Source of the DNA: Aquabacter sediminis
Lineage (GTDB): Bacteria > Pseudomonadota > Alphaproteobacteria > Rhizobiales > Xanthobacteraceae
Assembly: GCF_028863665.1 (NCBI RefSeq)
Contig: NZ_JARBFX010000017.1
Coordinates: forward strand, 1 to 64,000
Length of the DNA stretch: 64,000 nucleotides
Direction: 5' to 3'
The first letter of the stretch is position 1. Each line of letters opens with the position of its first letter. The position numbers were made by a program, and so were the translations under genes. Below are positions 56,741 to 64,000 of this stretch, piece by piece. The notes under the pieces were generated by a model. That model saw nothing but the letters and a program-made list of their open reading frames with translations, made no database searches and was not told where the DNA came from.

Positions 56741-58234
56741 TCAGAAGCGCGGAATGTCCGGGAACGGCACCTGGCCCCGGCTCACATGCATGCGGCCGAG
56801 TTCGGCGCAGCGGTGGAGCGTGGGGAAGACCTTGCCGGGATTGAGTAAATTCTGGTCGTCGAAGGCGCATTTGAGGCGCAGCTGCTGCGCCAGATCCACC
56901 TCGTCGAACATGGTGGGCATCAGGTCGCGCTTCTCGACGCCAACCCCGTGCTCGCCGGTCAGGACGCCGCCGACTTCCACGCACAGGCGCAGGATGTCGG
57001 AGCCGAAGGCTTCGGCCTTGTCCATTTCGCCGGGTGTATTGGCGTCATATAAGATGAGAGGGTGGAGATTGCCGTCGCCCGCATGAAAGACATTGGCGAC
57101 GCGCAGGCCATAACTTGCCGACATCTCGCGCATGCGGGTGAGGACCAGTGGCAATTGCTTGCGCGGGATGGTGCCGTCCATGCAGAGATAATCGGGCGAG
57201 AGCCGTCCCACCGCCGGGAAGGCGGCCTTGCGCCCCGCCCAGAAGCCGAGGCGCTCCTCCTCGGTCTTGGAGACGCGCAAGGTGGAGGCCTGGCAGGCGG
57301 AAGCGATGGCGGTCACCTCCCCCAGAAGGTGCGCGCACTCGGCCTCCGGCCCGTCCAACTCGATGATGAGAAGGGCTTCCACATCAAGGGGATAGCCAAC
57401 CTTTACAAAGGCCTCGGCGGCGGCGATGGCGTCCCTGTCCATCATCTCGATGCCGGCGGGGATGATGCCGGCGGCGATGATGCGGGCGACGCAATCCCCC
57501 GCATCTTCGGACGTGGGGAAGCCCACCAGCACGGCACGGGCCACGTCCGGCTTTTTCAGAAGCCGTACAGTGACTTCGGTCACCACGCCCAGCAGCCCCT
57601 CGGAGCCGATGACGAGGCTGAGCAGGTCGAGACCGCCGGCATCCAGGTGCTTGCCGCCCAGGCGCACCACTTCGCCGGTCATGAGAACCATTTGAACGCC
57701 AAGGACATTATTGGTGGTCAGGCCGTATTTCAGGCAGTGCACCCCACCCGAATTCTCGCCCACATTGCCGCCGATGGTGCAGGCGATCTGGGAGGACGGG
57801 TCGGGGGCATAATAGAATCCCTCATGCTCCACCGCCTTGGTAATTCCAAGGTTCGTGACCCCCGGCTGGACCACCGCGCAGCGGTTGGGCAAGTCGATCT
57901 CAAGTATTTTGTTGAACTTGCCCATGGCGAGGAGAACCGCATCGCCGAGCGGCAGGGCGCCGCCCGAAAGCGAGGTGCCACCGCCGCGCGGAACCACACG
58001 TATCCCATTGTCATGGCAGTATTTTAAGACCTGGCAGACCTGCTCGACGGTCTCCGGCAGCACCACCACCAGGGGCAGTTGCTTGTAGGCGGTGACGCCG
58101 TCGGACTCGTACGGGCGCATCTCCCGCTCGTGCGAGATCACCCCTTCGCCGGGGACGAGGACGCGCAAATCAGCGATGATCTGGGCTCTGTTGGCGAGTG
58201 TTTTTCCGTCCGCTTCCGGAAGCCTGAGGCTCAT
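56741..58234 (-). CDS. glcD: Glycolate oxidase subunit GlcD (FAD-linked oxidase)
   Basis: 497-aa catalytic flavoprotein oxidising glycolate to glyoxylate. FAD domain (about 40-220): VVPRGGGTSLSGGALPLGDA, VVQPGVTNLGITKAVEHEGF, IGGNVGENSGGVHCLKYGLT. FAD-oxidase C-terminal domain (about 225-490) with FHAGDGNLHPLILYD and LTGEHGVGVEKRDLM. ATG at 58234 is the canonical start; the frame extends upstream over the divergent LysR promoter. In an autotroph this would recycle photorespiratory glycolate, but Calvin-cycle genes are not in the window. Confidence 0.95.
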   Translation of the reverse strand: MSLRLPEADGKTLANRAQIIADLRVLVPGEGVISHEREMRPYESDGVTAYKQLPLVVVLPETVEQVCQVLKYCHDNGIRVVPRGGGTSLSGGALPLGDAVLLAMGKFNKILEIDLPNRCAVVQPGVTNLGITKAVEHEGFYYAPDPSSQIACTIGGNVGENSGGVHCLKYGLTTNNVLGVQMVLMTGEVVRLGGKHLDAGGLDLLSLVIGSEGLLGVVTEVTVRLLKKPDVARAVLVGFPTSEDAGDCVARIIAAGIIPAGIEMMDRDAIAAAEAFVKVGYPLDVEALLIIELDGPEAECAHLLGEVTAIASACQASTLRVSKTEEERLGFWAGRKAAFPAVGRLSPDYLCMDGTIPRKQLPLVLTRMREMSASYGLRVANVFHAGDGNLHPLILYDANTPGEMDKAEAFGSDILRLCVEVGGVLTGEHGVGVEKRDLMPTMFDEVDLAQQLRLKCAFDDQNLLNPGKVFPTLHRCAELGRMHVSRGQVPFPDIPRF

Positions 58235-58270
58235 GGGGCGTCCTTGACCGTTTCCTCTTCGGCGCCGACT

Positions 58271-58306
58271 ATAATCGTTCCAGGGCGGAAAAATCCCGTT
58301 GATTAT
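58271..58306. promoter_or_regulatory. Weak candidate LysR site in the glcD-lysR gap
   Basis: ATAATC (58271-58276) and GATTAT (58301-58306) form a 6-bp inverted repeat with a 24-nt spacer around a G/C centre, in the short divergent promoter. It does not show the usual T-N11-A box, so this is tentative. Confidence 0.25.
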
Positions 58307-58334
58307 TTCCGTTTCTGACAAAATCCTGCGGGCC

Positions 58335-59342
58335 ATGGAAAGAATGCGCGCCGACCCTCCCCGCACCCCGGCCCGCCGCTCGGTCGCCGAGGGGCGCCCG
58401 CTCCTGGGCAATCTCGGGGACCTGGAAATCTTCGCCCGAATCGTCACCGCCGGCAGCCTGTCGGCGGCGGGGCGGGAATTGGGCCTCTCCCCGCCGGTGG
58501 TGTCGAAGCGCATCCAGCGGCTGGAGGAGCGGCTTGGCACCCGCCTGTTCCAGCGCACCACACGCAAGGTCACGCTCACCGAGGCGGGGCAGGGCTTCTA
58601 TGACAAGGTGGTGGCGATCCTGGCCTCCATCGAGGAGGCGGAAGGCCAGTTGTCGCGCCGGCTCACCGAGGCGCGCGGCCTGCTGCGGGTGTCCGCCCCC
58701 ACTTCGTTCGGGCGACTTCACATCGCGCCTCATATCGGCCCGCTGCTCACCGCCAATCCCGAACTGTCGGTCGACCTCGAGCTCTCCGATGCCTTCGTGG
58801 ACATCGTGGGCGATGGCTTCGACCTCGCCATCCGCATCGCCGACCTCAATGATTCCAGCCTCGTGGCCCGCCGCCTCGCCCCGGTGCACCGGGTGCTGTG
58901 CGCCGCGCCTTCCTATCTGGCGCAGGCGGGGGAGCCGGCGCGCTTCGCCGATCTCGCCGGCCATGTGCTGCTGGCCACCCACAGCCAGGATCCCTGGCGC
59001 CTGGAGGGGCCGGAGGGGCCGGTGACGCAGCGGGTCGCCAGCGCGCTGCGCACCAATTCCAACGAGGTGGTGCGCGAGGCGGTGCTCGCCGGGGTGGGCA
59101 TCGCGCTGCGCTCCACCTGGGATGTGGGGCCGGAATTGCGCAGCGGGGCACTGAAGGTGGTGCTGCCGGATTTCCATGCCTCGAGCCGGGTGGGGGTGTT
59201 CGCCGTCTATCCCAGCCGCCGCTTCCTGCCGGCCAAGGTGCGGGTGTTCATCGATCACCTCGCCGCGCTTTATGGCTCCGTCCCGCCTTGGGATGCGGGC
59301 CTCCAGGACATGCTGCGCCCCTTGCGCGCGCCGGTGCCCTGA
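58335..59342 (+). CDS. LysR-type transcriptional regulator, likely of glcDEF
   Basis: 335-aa regulator with an N-terminal HTH (GDLEIFARIVTAGSLSAAGR, ELGLSPPVVSKRIQRLEERL, FQRTTRKVTLTEAGQGFYD, about 40-100) and a LysR substrate domain of the CrgA/DsdC-like type (LLRVSAPTSFGRLHIAPHIG). An unusual 38-residue basic leader precedes the HTH; ATG 58344 or TTG 58299 are alternatives. Divergent from glcD with a 100-bp gap. It may sense glycolate or a related acid; this is inferred from position. Confidence 0.85.
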   Translation: MERMRADPPRTPARRSVAEGRPLLGNLGDLEIFARIVTAGSLSAAGRELGLSPPVVSKRIQRLEERLGTRLFQRTTRKVTLTEAGQGFYDKVVAILASIEEAEGQLSRRLTEARGLLRVSAPTSFGRLHIAPHIGPLLTANPELSVDLELSDAFVDIVGDGFDLAIRIADLNDSSLVARRLAPVHRVLCAAPSYLAQAGEPARFADLAGHVLLATHSQDPWRLEGPEGPVTQRVASALRTNSNEVVREAVLAGVGIALRSTWDVGPELRSGALKVVLPDFHASSRVGVFAVYPSRRFLPAKVRVFIDHLAALYGSVPPWDAGLQDMLRPLRAPVP

Positions 59343-59547
59343 TGCGAGTGGCCTGATCGCGCGCCGGCCCGCGCCCGATCTTGCCGGCCAAGCTCCAGCC
59401 GCCAATGAGCCGCCCGATCAGCCCCCTGTGGGACGGCCGGCAACGCGGCGCATACCTGCACGCAACGTCATGCGCAAATCGGGTTGGTGGCCCCTGTCGC
59501 CTGTTGCATAAGCGGCGGACCCCTTCCTTGCCGGGCTCCCGTCCCCC

Positions 59548-60252
59548 ATGCCCAAAAGCCGAAACGTCTCGATCACCCGTGCCGGCTTCCTTCATGGGAT
59601 GCGGGACATGGTTCCGCTGATGCCGGGCCTCAGCGTGTTCGGCATGGCCTTCGGCGCCGCCGCCGCGCAGAAGGGCTTCACCCTGTTCGAGGCCTCGCTC
59701 TCCTCGGCCCTGGTCTTTGCCGGCCTGGCCCAGATGGTGGCGCTGGAGGGCTGGACGCGGACCTGGACGCCGGCGGGCCTCCTCGCGCTTGGGCTCCTGA
59801 CCTTCACCGTGAACATGCGCCATCTCCTGATGGCGGCGTCCATGCGGCCCTGGCTCGGGGCGCTGCCGCCCTGGCAGTCCTATCCTTCGCTCCTGCTGCT
59901 GGCGGACAACAATTGGGCCGCCGCCATGCGCTATCACGCGCAGGGCGGCAACGACGCGGGCTATTTTATCGGCTCCGGTGTCATCACCTGGATCCTGTGG
60001 CTCGTGTCCACCGCCGCCGGGCAGATCATCGGCGGCGGACTCCCCGATCCGAAGGCGGTGGCCCTCGATTTGGTGGTGCCGGCCTTCTTCGTCGCCATGC
60101 TGGTGCCCAACTGGCGGGGCCGGCGGGAACTGGTGGGCTGGGGCGTGGCGGCGGCCGTGTCGGTCGGCGTGTCCTACGTGCTTCCGGGCTGGTGGTTCAT
60201 CGTCATCGGGGCGGTTTCCGGCGCCATTGCGGGAGGCTTTGCCGATGACTAG
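59548..60252 (+). CDS. azlC: AzlC family branched-chain amino acid efflux permease, large subunit
   Basis: 234-aa membrane protein starting MPKSRNVSITRAGFLHGMRD. Several spans; conserved segments are MPGLSVFGMAFGAAAAQKGF, FTVNMRHLLMAASMRPWLG, SLLLLADNNWAAAMRY and FVAMLVPNWRGRRELV. With AzlD it forms a two-component exporter of branched-chain amino acids or analogues. It overlaps azlD by 8 nt. Confidence 0.92.
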   Translation: MPKSRNVSITRAGFLHGMRDMVPLMPGLSVFGMAFGAAAAQKGFTLFEASLSSALVFAGLAQMVALEGWTRTWTPAGLLALGLLTFTVNMRHLLMAASMRPWLGALPPWQSYPSLLLLADNNWAAAMRYHAQGGNDAGYFIGSGVITWILWLVSTAAGQIIGGGLPDPKAVALDLVVPAFFVAMLVPNWRGRRELVGWGVAAAVSVGVSYVLPGWWFIVIGAVSGAIAGGFADD

Positions 60253-60556
60253 CGGCTTCGAGGCCGGTCCCATCACCGCCATCGTCGTGATGGCCCTCGC
60301 CACCGTCTTCAACCGCACCATGGGATTCCTGGTGATGCGGCTGGTGCCGCTCACCCCGCGCGTGCGCAAGATCCTGGACTGCCTGCCGGGCGCGGTGCTG
60401 GTGGCCATCGTCGCGCCCACCGCCGTGCATGGAGATCTCGCCATGGCGGCGGGCCTGGTCGCGGCCCTGGTCGCCACCAAGATCACCAAGAACGATTTCA
60501 TCGCGGTGTTGGCCGCGGTGGCGCTGGCGGCGGGGCTGCGCTGGCTGGGCTACTGA
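60245..60556 (+). CDS. azlD: AzlD family branched-chain amino acid efflux permease, small subunit
   Basis: 103-aa protein with four predicted spans: ITAIVVMALATVFNRTMGFL, LVAIVAPTAVHG, AAGLVAALVATKITKNDFIA and VLAAVALAAGLRWLGY. LPGAVLVAIVAPT is typical of AzlD. Start inside the azlC 3' end (8-nt overlap), so synthesis is coupled to azlC. Confidence 0.92.
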   Translation: MTSGFEAGPITAIVVMALATVFNRTMGFLVMRLVPLTPRVRKILDCLPGAVLVAIVAPTAVHGDLAMAAGLVAALVATKITKNDFIAVLAAVALAAGLRWLGY

Positions 60557-60573
60557 GGCGGAAGCCGAGGGGG

Positions 60574-61059
60574 TCAGCGCCGGTGGAGGGGGGGGCGCAC
60601 CGGGGCTTCCAGGCGCGCACGGCGCAGGGCGTCGAGGTCCGCGATGGTGGCTTCCAGCCGGCTGGCGATGCGGTCCCGCAACTGGGCGGCGGCCTCGGGA
60701 AACCCTTCCAGCATGCGCAGGAATGTGCCGCGTGGAATGCGCATGAGCACGCTCGGCTCCAGGGCGCGGGCATTCACCGGCCGGGGCACTTCGATGAGGA
60801 GGGCGGTCTCTCCCACCAGCGCGCCGGGCAGCACCTCCGAAAGCCGCCGGCGCCGGCCGGGGCCATCCGTGCTCAGCTCCAGCCGGCCGGACAGGAGCAC
60901 ATAGCCGCAATCGGCGGGATCGCCGGCCTGGAACAGCGTGTCGCCCCGCGCCAGCTTCTGCTGGTCGGCGCTGATGGCAAGGATGCGCACCGCCTCGGGT
61001 GTGAGCACCTCAAAGGCCGGGACGCCCTGGAGCAGTGCGACGTCCGTTTCGAGGGTCAA
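60574..61059 (-). CDS. Cyclic nucleotide-binding domain protein
   Basis: 161-aa protein consisting of one cNMP-binding domain: VLTPEAVRILAISADQQKLA, GDTLFQAGDPADCGYVLLSG, GALVGETALLIEVPRPVNAR (the phosphate-binding cassette, with GE and R) and a C-terminal helix. No DNA-binding HTH follows, so it is not a CRP-type regulator. Start is a TTG at 61059 with AGGGAG nine nt upstream; no ATG is available before residue 106. Lies 26 bp downstream of the response-regulator gene and is probably cotranscribed. Confidence 0.85.
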   Translation of the reverse strand: MTLETDVALLQGVPAFEVLTPEAVRILAISADQQKLARGDTLFQAGDPADCGYVLLSGRLELSTDGPGRRRRLSEVLPGALVGETALLIEVPRPVNARALEPSVLMRIPRGTFLRMLEGFPEAAAQLRDRIASRLEATIADLDALRRARLEAPVRPPLHRR

Positions 61060-61085
61060 GGCGGCGGGCTCCCTGTGTTTTTGTG

Positions 61086-61772
61086 TTACGGGACCAGCTT
61101 GTATCCGCCGGCCTGGGTGGCAAGGAGAGTCGGAGAGGACGGGTCGGGCTCGATCTTCTGGCGCAGGCGGTAGATGTGGGTTTCCAGCGTGTGGGTGGTC
61201 ACGCCCGAATTGTAGCCCCAGACTTCCTGCAAAAGGGTTTCCCGCGGCACCGGCGTCTTGCCCGCCCGGTAGAGGTAACGCAGGATGGCGGTCTCTTTTT
61301 CCGTCAGCCGGATCTTGGAGCCGCGGTCGGTCACCAGCAGCTTGGCGCCGGGGCGGAAGCTGTAGGGGCCGATGGCGAACACGGCATCCTCGCTCGCCTC
61401 GTGGCTGCGCATCTGCGCCTTCAGGCGCGCCAGCAGCACGGCGAAGCGGAAGGGCTTGGCCACATAGTCGTTGGCCCCCGCCTCCAGGCCGAGGATGGTG
61501 TCGCTGTCGGTGTCATGCCCGGTGAGCATCAGAATGGGCGCCTTGAAGCCGTTGGCGCGGATCTGGCGCACGGCGTCGCGGCCATCGATGTCGGGCAGGC
61601 CCACATCCATGATGACGAGGTCCACCGCGCCGTTGCGCGCGCTTTCCACGGCCTCGGCGCCGGTGCCCACAGGCATGGGCTCGAACTCATCCTGGAGGGC
61701 GAGCTGCTCCACCAGAGCCTCGCGCAGCTCCGGGTCGTCCTCGACCACGAGGATTTTCCACGCATTGCCCAT
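61086..61772 (-). CDS. OmpR-family two-component response regulator
   Basis: 228-aa regulator. Receiver (about 1-120): KILVVEDDPELREALVEQLA, phosphoacceptor Asp in LVIMDVGLPDIDGRDA, MLTGHDTDSD and DYVAKPF with the conserved Lys. Winged-helix domain (about 130-228): LTEKETAILRYLYRAGKTPV, RETLLQEVWGYNSGVTTHTL and ETHIYRLRQKIE. No histidine kinase gene is adjacent, so it is an orphan here. ATG at 61772 (MGNAWKILVV). Divergent from the L,D-transpeptidase-like gene, which may be its target. Confidence 0.9.
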   Translation of the reverse strand: MGNAWKILVVEDDPELREALVEQLALQDEFEPMPVGTGAEAVESARNGAVDLVIMDVGLPDIDGRDAVRQIRANGFKAPILMLTGHDTDSDTILGLEAGANDYVAKPFRFAVLLARLKAQMRSHEASEDAVFAIGPYSFRPGAKLLVTDRGSKIRLTEKETAILRYLYRAGKTPVPRETLLQEVWGYNSGVTTHTLETHIYRLRQKIEPDPSSPTLLATQAGGYKLVP

Positions 61773-61829
61773 CGAATCCTCCGTTACCCTTGCGGGAACG
61801 CGAATCGCCCACCTACAGCAACTGGCGGC

Positions 61830-61841
61830 AATTGTGCAATT
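61830..61841. promoter_or_regulatory. Candidate palindromic site in the response regulator / L,D-transpeptidase gap
   Basis: Perfect AATTG-TG-CAATT palindrome in the 114-bp divergent region, within an AT-rich stretch (61825-61880). It could be a promoter or a regulator site for either gene. Confidence 0.35.
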
Positions 61842-61886
61842 TTCCTCAAGACTTTTCACACCGTTCCGGTATTTGGGTATTGTCTG

Positions 61887-62423
61887 ATGTCACAATCTCC
61901 TGTGGGGATCTCCCGAATCGATGTCCGGCGGCTTCCCGGCGCTCCCCATCGGGGGCTTTTGCGCGTCGCCGGGCGGGCGTTTCCGGTGGCGCTGGGGCGC
62001 GGCGGCATCTTCCCGGACAAGCGCGAGGGCGACGGGCGCACCCCCGCCGGCACCTGGCGGGTGGACCGCCTGCTCTATCGCCCCGACCGGGGCCCGCGTC
62101 CCGTTACGGCCTTGCCCGCGCAGCCCATCCAGGCGGGGGATGGCTGGTGTGACGATCCGGCCGACCGGCGCTATAATCGCCCGGTGCATCTGCCCATCGC
62201 CGCGTCCCACGAGGTGATGCGGCGCGACGACGCGCTTTATGACCTCGTCCTGGTGCTCGATCACAACCAGCGCCCGCGCGTGAAGGGGCGGGGCTCCGCC
62301 GTCTTCATCCACGCCGCCCGCCCCGGTCTCACCCCCACCGAAGGCTGCGTCGCGCTCCCCCGCGCGGAACTGCGCCGCCTCGCCGCCCGCCTGAAGAGGG
62401 GGGCGCGGCTGGTGGTGCGGTGA
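61887..62423 (+). CDS. L,D-transpeptidase-fold (YkuD domain) protein
   Basis: 178-aa YkuD-domain protein. The catalytic segment is FIHAARPGLTPTEGCVALPR: His and Cys are kept, but the usual S-H-G-C-I/V-R has T-E-G-C-V-A, the form seen in a rhizobial subgroup. Other segments: GRGGIFPDKREGDGRTPAGT near the N-terminus and RPVHLPIAASHEVMRRDDAL. No signal peptide is obvious, which is odd for a cell-wall cross-linking enzyme. ATG at 61887 is the only good start. Confidence 0.8.
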   Translation: MSQSPVGISRIDVRRLPGAPHRGLLRVAGRAFPVALGRGGIFPDKREGDGRTPAGTWRVDRLLYRPDRGPRPVTALPAQPIQAGDGWCDDPADRRYNRPVHLPIAASHEVMRRDDALYDLVLVLDHNQRPRVKGRGSAVFIHAARPGLTPTEGCVALPRAELRRLAARLKRGARLVVR

Positions 62424-62558
62424 GGGGCTTCGCGTTTCCCTGGAACTGATCCAATGTTATAGAGGGCGCCCATGGCTGGCCGGGGCCGCCGGACGTGATC
62501 CGGGCTCGGCCGGTGCCGGTCCATCGGGGACGGGATCGAGCTTTTGAAAGCGCGCCTC

Positions 62559-63368
62559 ATGCCTTTGTCCACCGCCACGCCCGACGCCGCCCCGCCCGCC
62601 AGCGGGCGTCCTGCCCGGGTCGGCCTGTTCGTCACCTGCCTCGTCGATACGCTGCGCCCCTCGGTGGGCTTTGCCGCCGCCCATCTGGTGGAGCGCGCGG
62701 GCTGCGAGGTGGATGTGCCCGCCCAGACCTGCTGCGGCCAGCCGGCCTTCAATTCCGGCGACCGGGTGACCGCCCGGGCGCTGGCCGAGGCGCTCATCCG
62801 CGCCTTCGAGACCTTCGATTATGTGGTGGTGCCCTCCGGCTCCTGCGCCGGCATGATCCGCACCCATTATCCCGAGCTGTTCGCCGGCGAGCCGGACTGG
62901 ATGCCCCGCGTGGAGCGCTTTTGCGCCCGCGTCTATGAATTGACCTCCTTCCTGGTGGATGTGTGCGGCGTCACCGGGGTGGAGGCCGCCTATGCGGGGA
63001 CGGCCACCTATCACGACAGCTGCTCGGGCCTGCGGGAATTGGGTGTCCACGACCAGCCGCGCCAGTTGCTGGGCACGGTGGCGGGCCTGGAATTGAAGGA
63101 AATGGCCGATGCCGACACCTGCTGCGGCTTCGGCGGCACCTTCTGCGTGAAATATCCCGACGTCTCCAATGCCATCGTCGAGAAGAAGGTGGCGAACATC
63201 GTGGCCAGCGGGGCTGACACGCTGCTGGCCGGGGATCTGGGCTGCCTCATGAACATGGCGGGCAAGCTCCAGCGGCTCGGCTATGAGGTAAAGGTGCGCC
63301 ACGTGGCCGAGGTGCTGGCGGGCCAGGGCGGCGATGCCGCCATCGGCGCGCCGGCGCGGCAAGGTTGA
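62559..63368 (+). CDS. lutA: LutA-like (Fe-S)-binding protein of lactate utilisation
   Basis: 269-aa protein with two CCG cysteine-rich domains: VGLFVTCLVDTLRPSVGF, DVPAQTCCGQPAFNSGD, then ATYHDSCSGLRELG and DADTCCGFGGTFCVKYPDVS. This is the LutA/LldE subunit of the non-flavin L-lactate dehydrogenase complex LutABC. An in-frame TTG at 62544 is an alternative start. The next gene, lutB, begins 10 bp downstream, confirming the operon. Confidence 0.9.
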   Translation: MPLSTATPDAAPPASGRPARVGLFVTCLVDTLRPSVGFAAAHLVERAGCEVDVPAQTCCGQPAFNSGDRVTARALAEALIRAFETFDYVVVPSGSCAGMIRTHYPELFAGEPDWMPRVERFCARVYELTSFLVDVCGVTGVEAAYAGTATYHDSCSGLRELGVHDQPRQLLGTVAGLELKEMADADTCCGFGGTFCVKYPDVSNAIVEKKVANIVASGADTLLAGDLGCLMNMAGKLQRLGYEVKVRHVAEVLAGQGGDAAIGAPARQG

Positions 63369-63378
63369 GGGGGCGGGC

Positions 63379-64000
63379 ATGAGCGTTCACATCACCACTC
63401 CCGCCTTCAAGGGCAATGTGCGCGAGGCGCTGGACGACGCGCCCCTGCAGAAGGCACTGGCCAAGGTCGGCCCCGGCTTCATCGGCCGCCGCGCCGTGGC
63501 GGCCGCCGCCTTGCCGGAATTCGAGGCCCTGCGGGACAGCGCGCGGGACATCAAGAACCACACGCTGGCCCATCTCGACCTCTATCTGGAGCGCTTCGAG
63601 GAGAAGGTGCGCGCGGCCGGCGGCCATGTGCATTATGCGGTGGATGCGGCGCAGGCGCGCGACATCGTCACCGCCATCTGCAAGAGGCTGGACGCCAAGA
63701 CGGTCACCAAGGGCAAGTCCATGATCTCGGAAGAGATCGCCCTCAACGACCATCTGGCCGCCAACGGCATCGAGCCGGTGGAGACGGATCTTGGCGAATA
63801 TCTCATCCAGATCCGTGGCGAGGCGCCCTCCCACATCATCGCCCCCGCCATCCACCTCAACAAGGAGCAGGTGGAGGAGGATTTCCGGCGCGTCCACTCC
63901 CACCTGCCGCCCGAGCGCGACCTGTCCGAGCCCACCACCTTGCTCGCCGAGGCGCGGGGCGAACTGCGCCAGCGCTTCCTGATGGCGGATGTGGGCATCA
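63379..64000 (+). CDS. lutB: LutB-like iron-sulfur protein, partial (cut by the window end)
   Basis: First 207 codons of a frame starting ATG at 63379 (MSVHITTPAFKGNVREALDD) and open to the window edge. Visible LutB/LldF features are DIKNHTLAHLDLYLERFEEK, HYAVDAAQARDIVTAICKR, KGKSMISEEIALNDHLAANG, VETDLGEYLIQIRGEAPSHI and APAIHLNKEQVEE. The C-terminal 4Fe-4S motifs lie beyond the window. Forms lutAB(C) with the preceding gene. Confidence 0.92.
   Translation, partial: MSVHITTPAFKGNVREALDDAPLQKALAKVGPGFIGRRAVAAAALPEFEALRDSARDIKNHTLAHLDLYLERFEEKVRAAGGHVHYAVDAAQARDIVTAICKRLDAKTVTKGKSMISEEIALNDHLAANGIEPVETDLGEYLIQIRGEAPSHIIAPAIHLNKEQVEEDFRRVHSHLPPERDLSEPTTLLAEARGELRQRFLMADVGI

Noticed and set aside
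54794-56848. Long plus-strand open frame opposite glcF and glcE
   Set aside because: Antisense shadow with repetitive His/Gly/Arg composition. The minus strand has complete GlcF and GlcE domains.

Overview
The window looks like core chromosome of a high-GC alphaproteobacterium of the order Hyphomicrobiales (Rhizobiales), most like the Xanthobacteraceae (Xanthobacter/Azorhizobium/Ancylobacter type). This rests on gene content and order (rsmI-yraN-gshB-comM; rph-rdgB-hemW facing hrcA-grpE; ftsW-murG-murC-murB-ddl-ftsQ-ftsA-ftsZ-lpxC-bamD-recN; an ornithine-lipid-type acyltransferase; glycolate oxidase glcDEF), on frequent GTG starts and on 1-8 bp gene overlaps. The genus is inference. I see no rRNA or tRNA gene, no intact insertion sequence, no integrase, no phage gene and no CRISPR array.

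Left part (1-10 kb): a strong terminator from a gene outside the window, a DUF5990 protein, a lytic transglycosylase, the comF-grxC-nitrilase-DUF1178 run, and a copper module (P1B ATPase copA with an unusual Cys/His-rich N-terminus, divergent from csoR, with two operator-like palindromes between them), then arfB and an OlsB-like acyltransferase.

10-25 kb: a secreted protein of unknown function, comM, a methyltransferase, a PHA-system protein, gshB-yraN-rsmI, a sulfide-detoxification module (persulfide dioxygenase-like hydrolase divergent from a TauE/SafE permease across an AT-rich palindrome) wedged between rsmI and the LpoA-like lipoprotein gene, then hemW-rdgB-rph opposite a small membrane protein, hrcA and grpE. 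From 24.9 to 26.2 kb there is a gene-poor, repeat-rich stretch with at least five G/C-rich repeat units and an AT-rich promoter-like segment of unknown role.

26-42 kb: recN, bamD, lpxC and the distal half of the division/cell-wall (dcw) cluster, ftsZ back to ftsW, all on the minus strand. A cation-efflux gene and a DUF2267 gene interrupt it between murB and murC. The proximal dcw genes (mraY, murD and others) are not next to ftsW.

42-54 kb: an ArsR repressor coupled to a double AHSA1 protein with tandem operator-like palindromes, an Lhr-type helicase, a diguanylate cyclase, an AaeAXB-like aromatic-acid efflux operon, an Old Yellow Enzyme, the nuclease pdeM, a DUF2076 protein and thiE. 54-64 kb: glcDEF with a divergent LysR regulator, azlCD, a cyclic-nucleotide-binding protein, an OmpR-type response regulator, an L,D-transpeptidase-fold protein, and lutA with the start of lutB (cut by the window end).

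The parts least explained by standard annotation are the repeated CC..PAPLDL modules of CopA, the 24.9-26.2 kb repeat/RNA-like region, short inverted repeats that supply the stop codons of neighbouring genes, and the operator-like palindromes upstream of the sulfide, ArsR and OYE genes.
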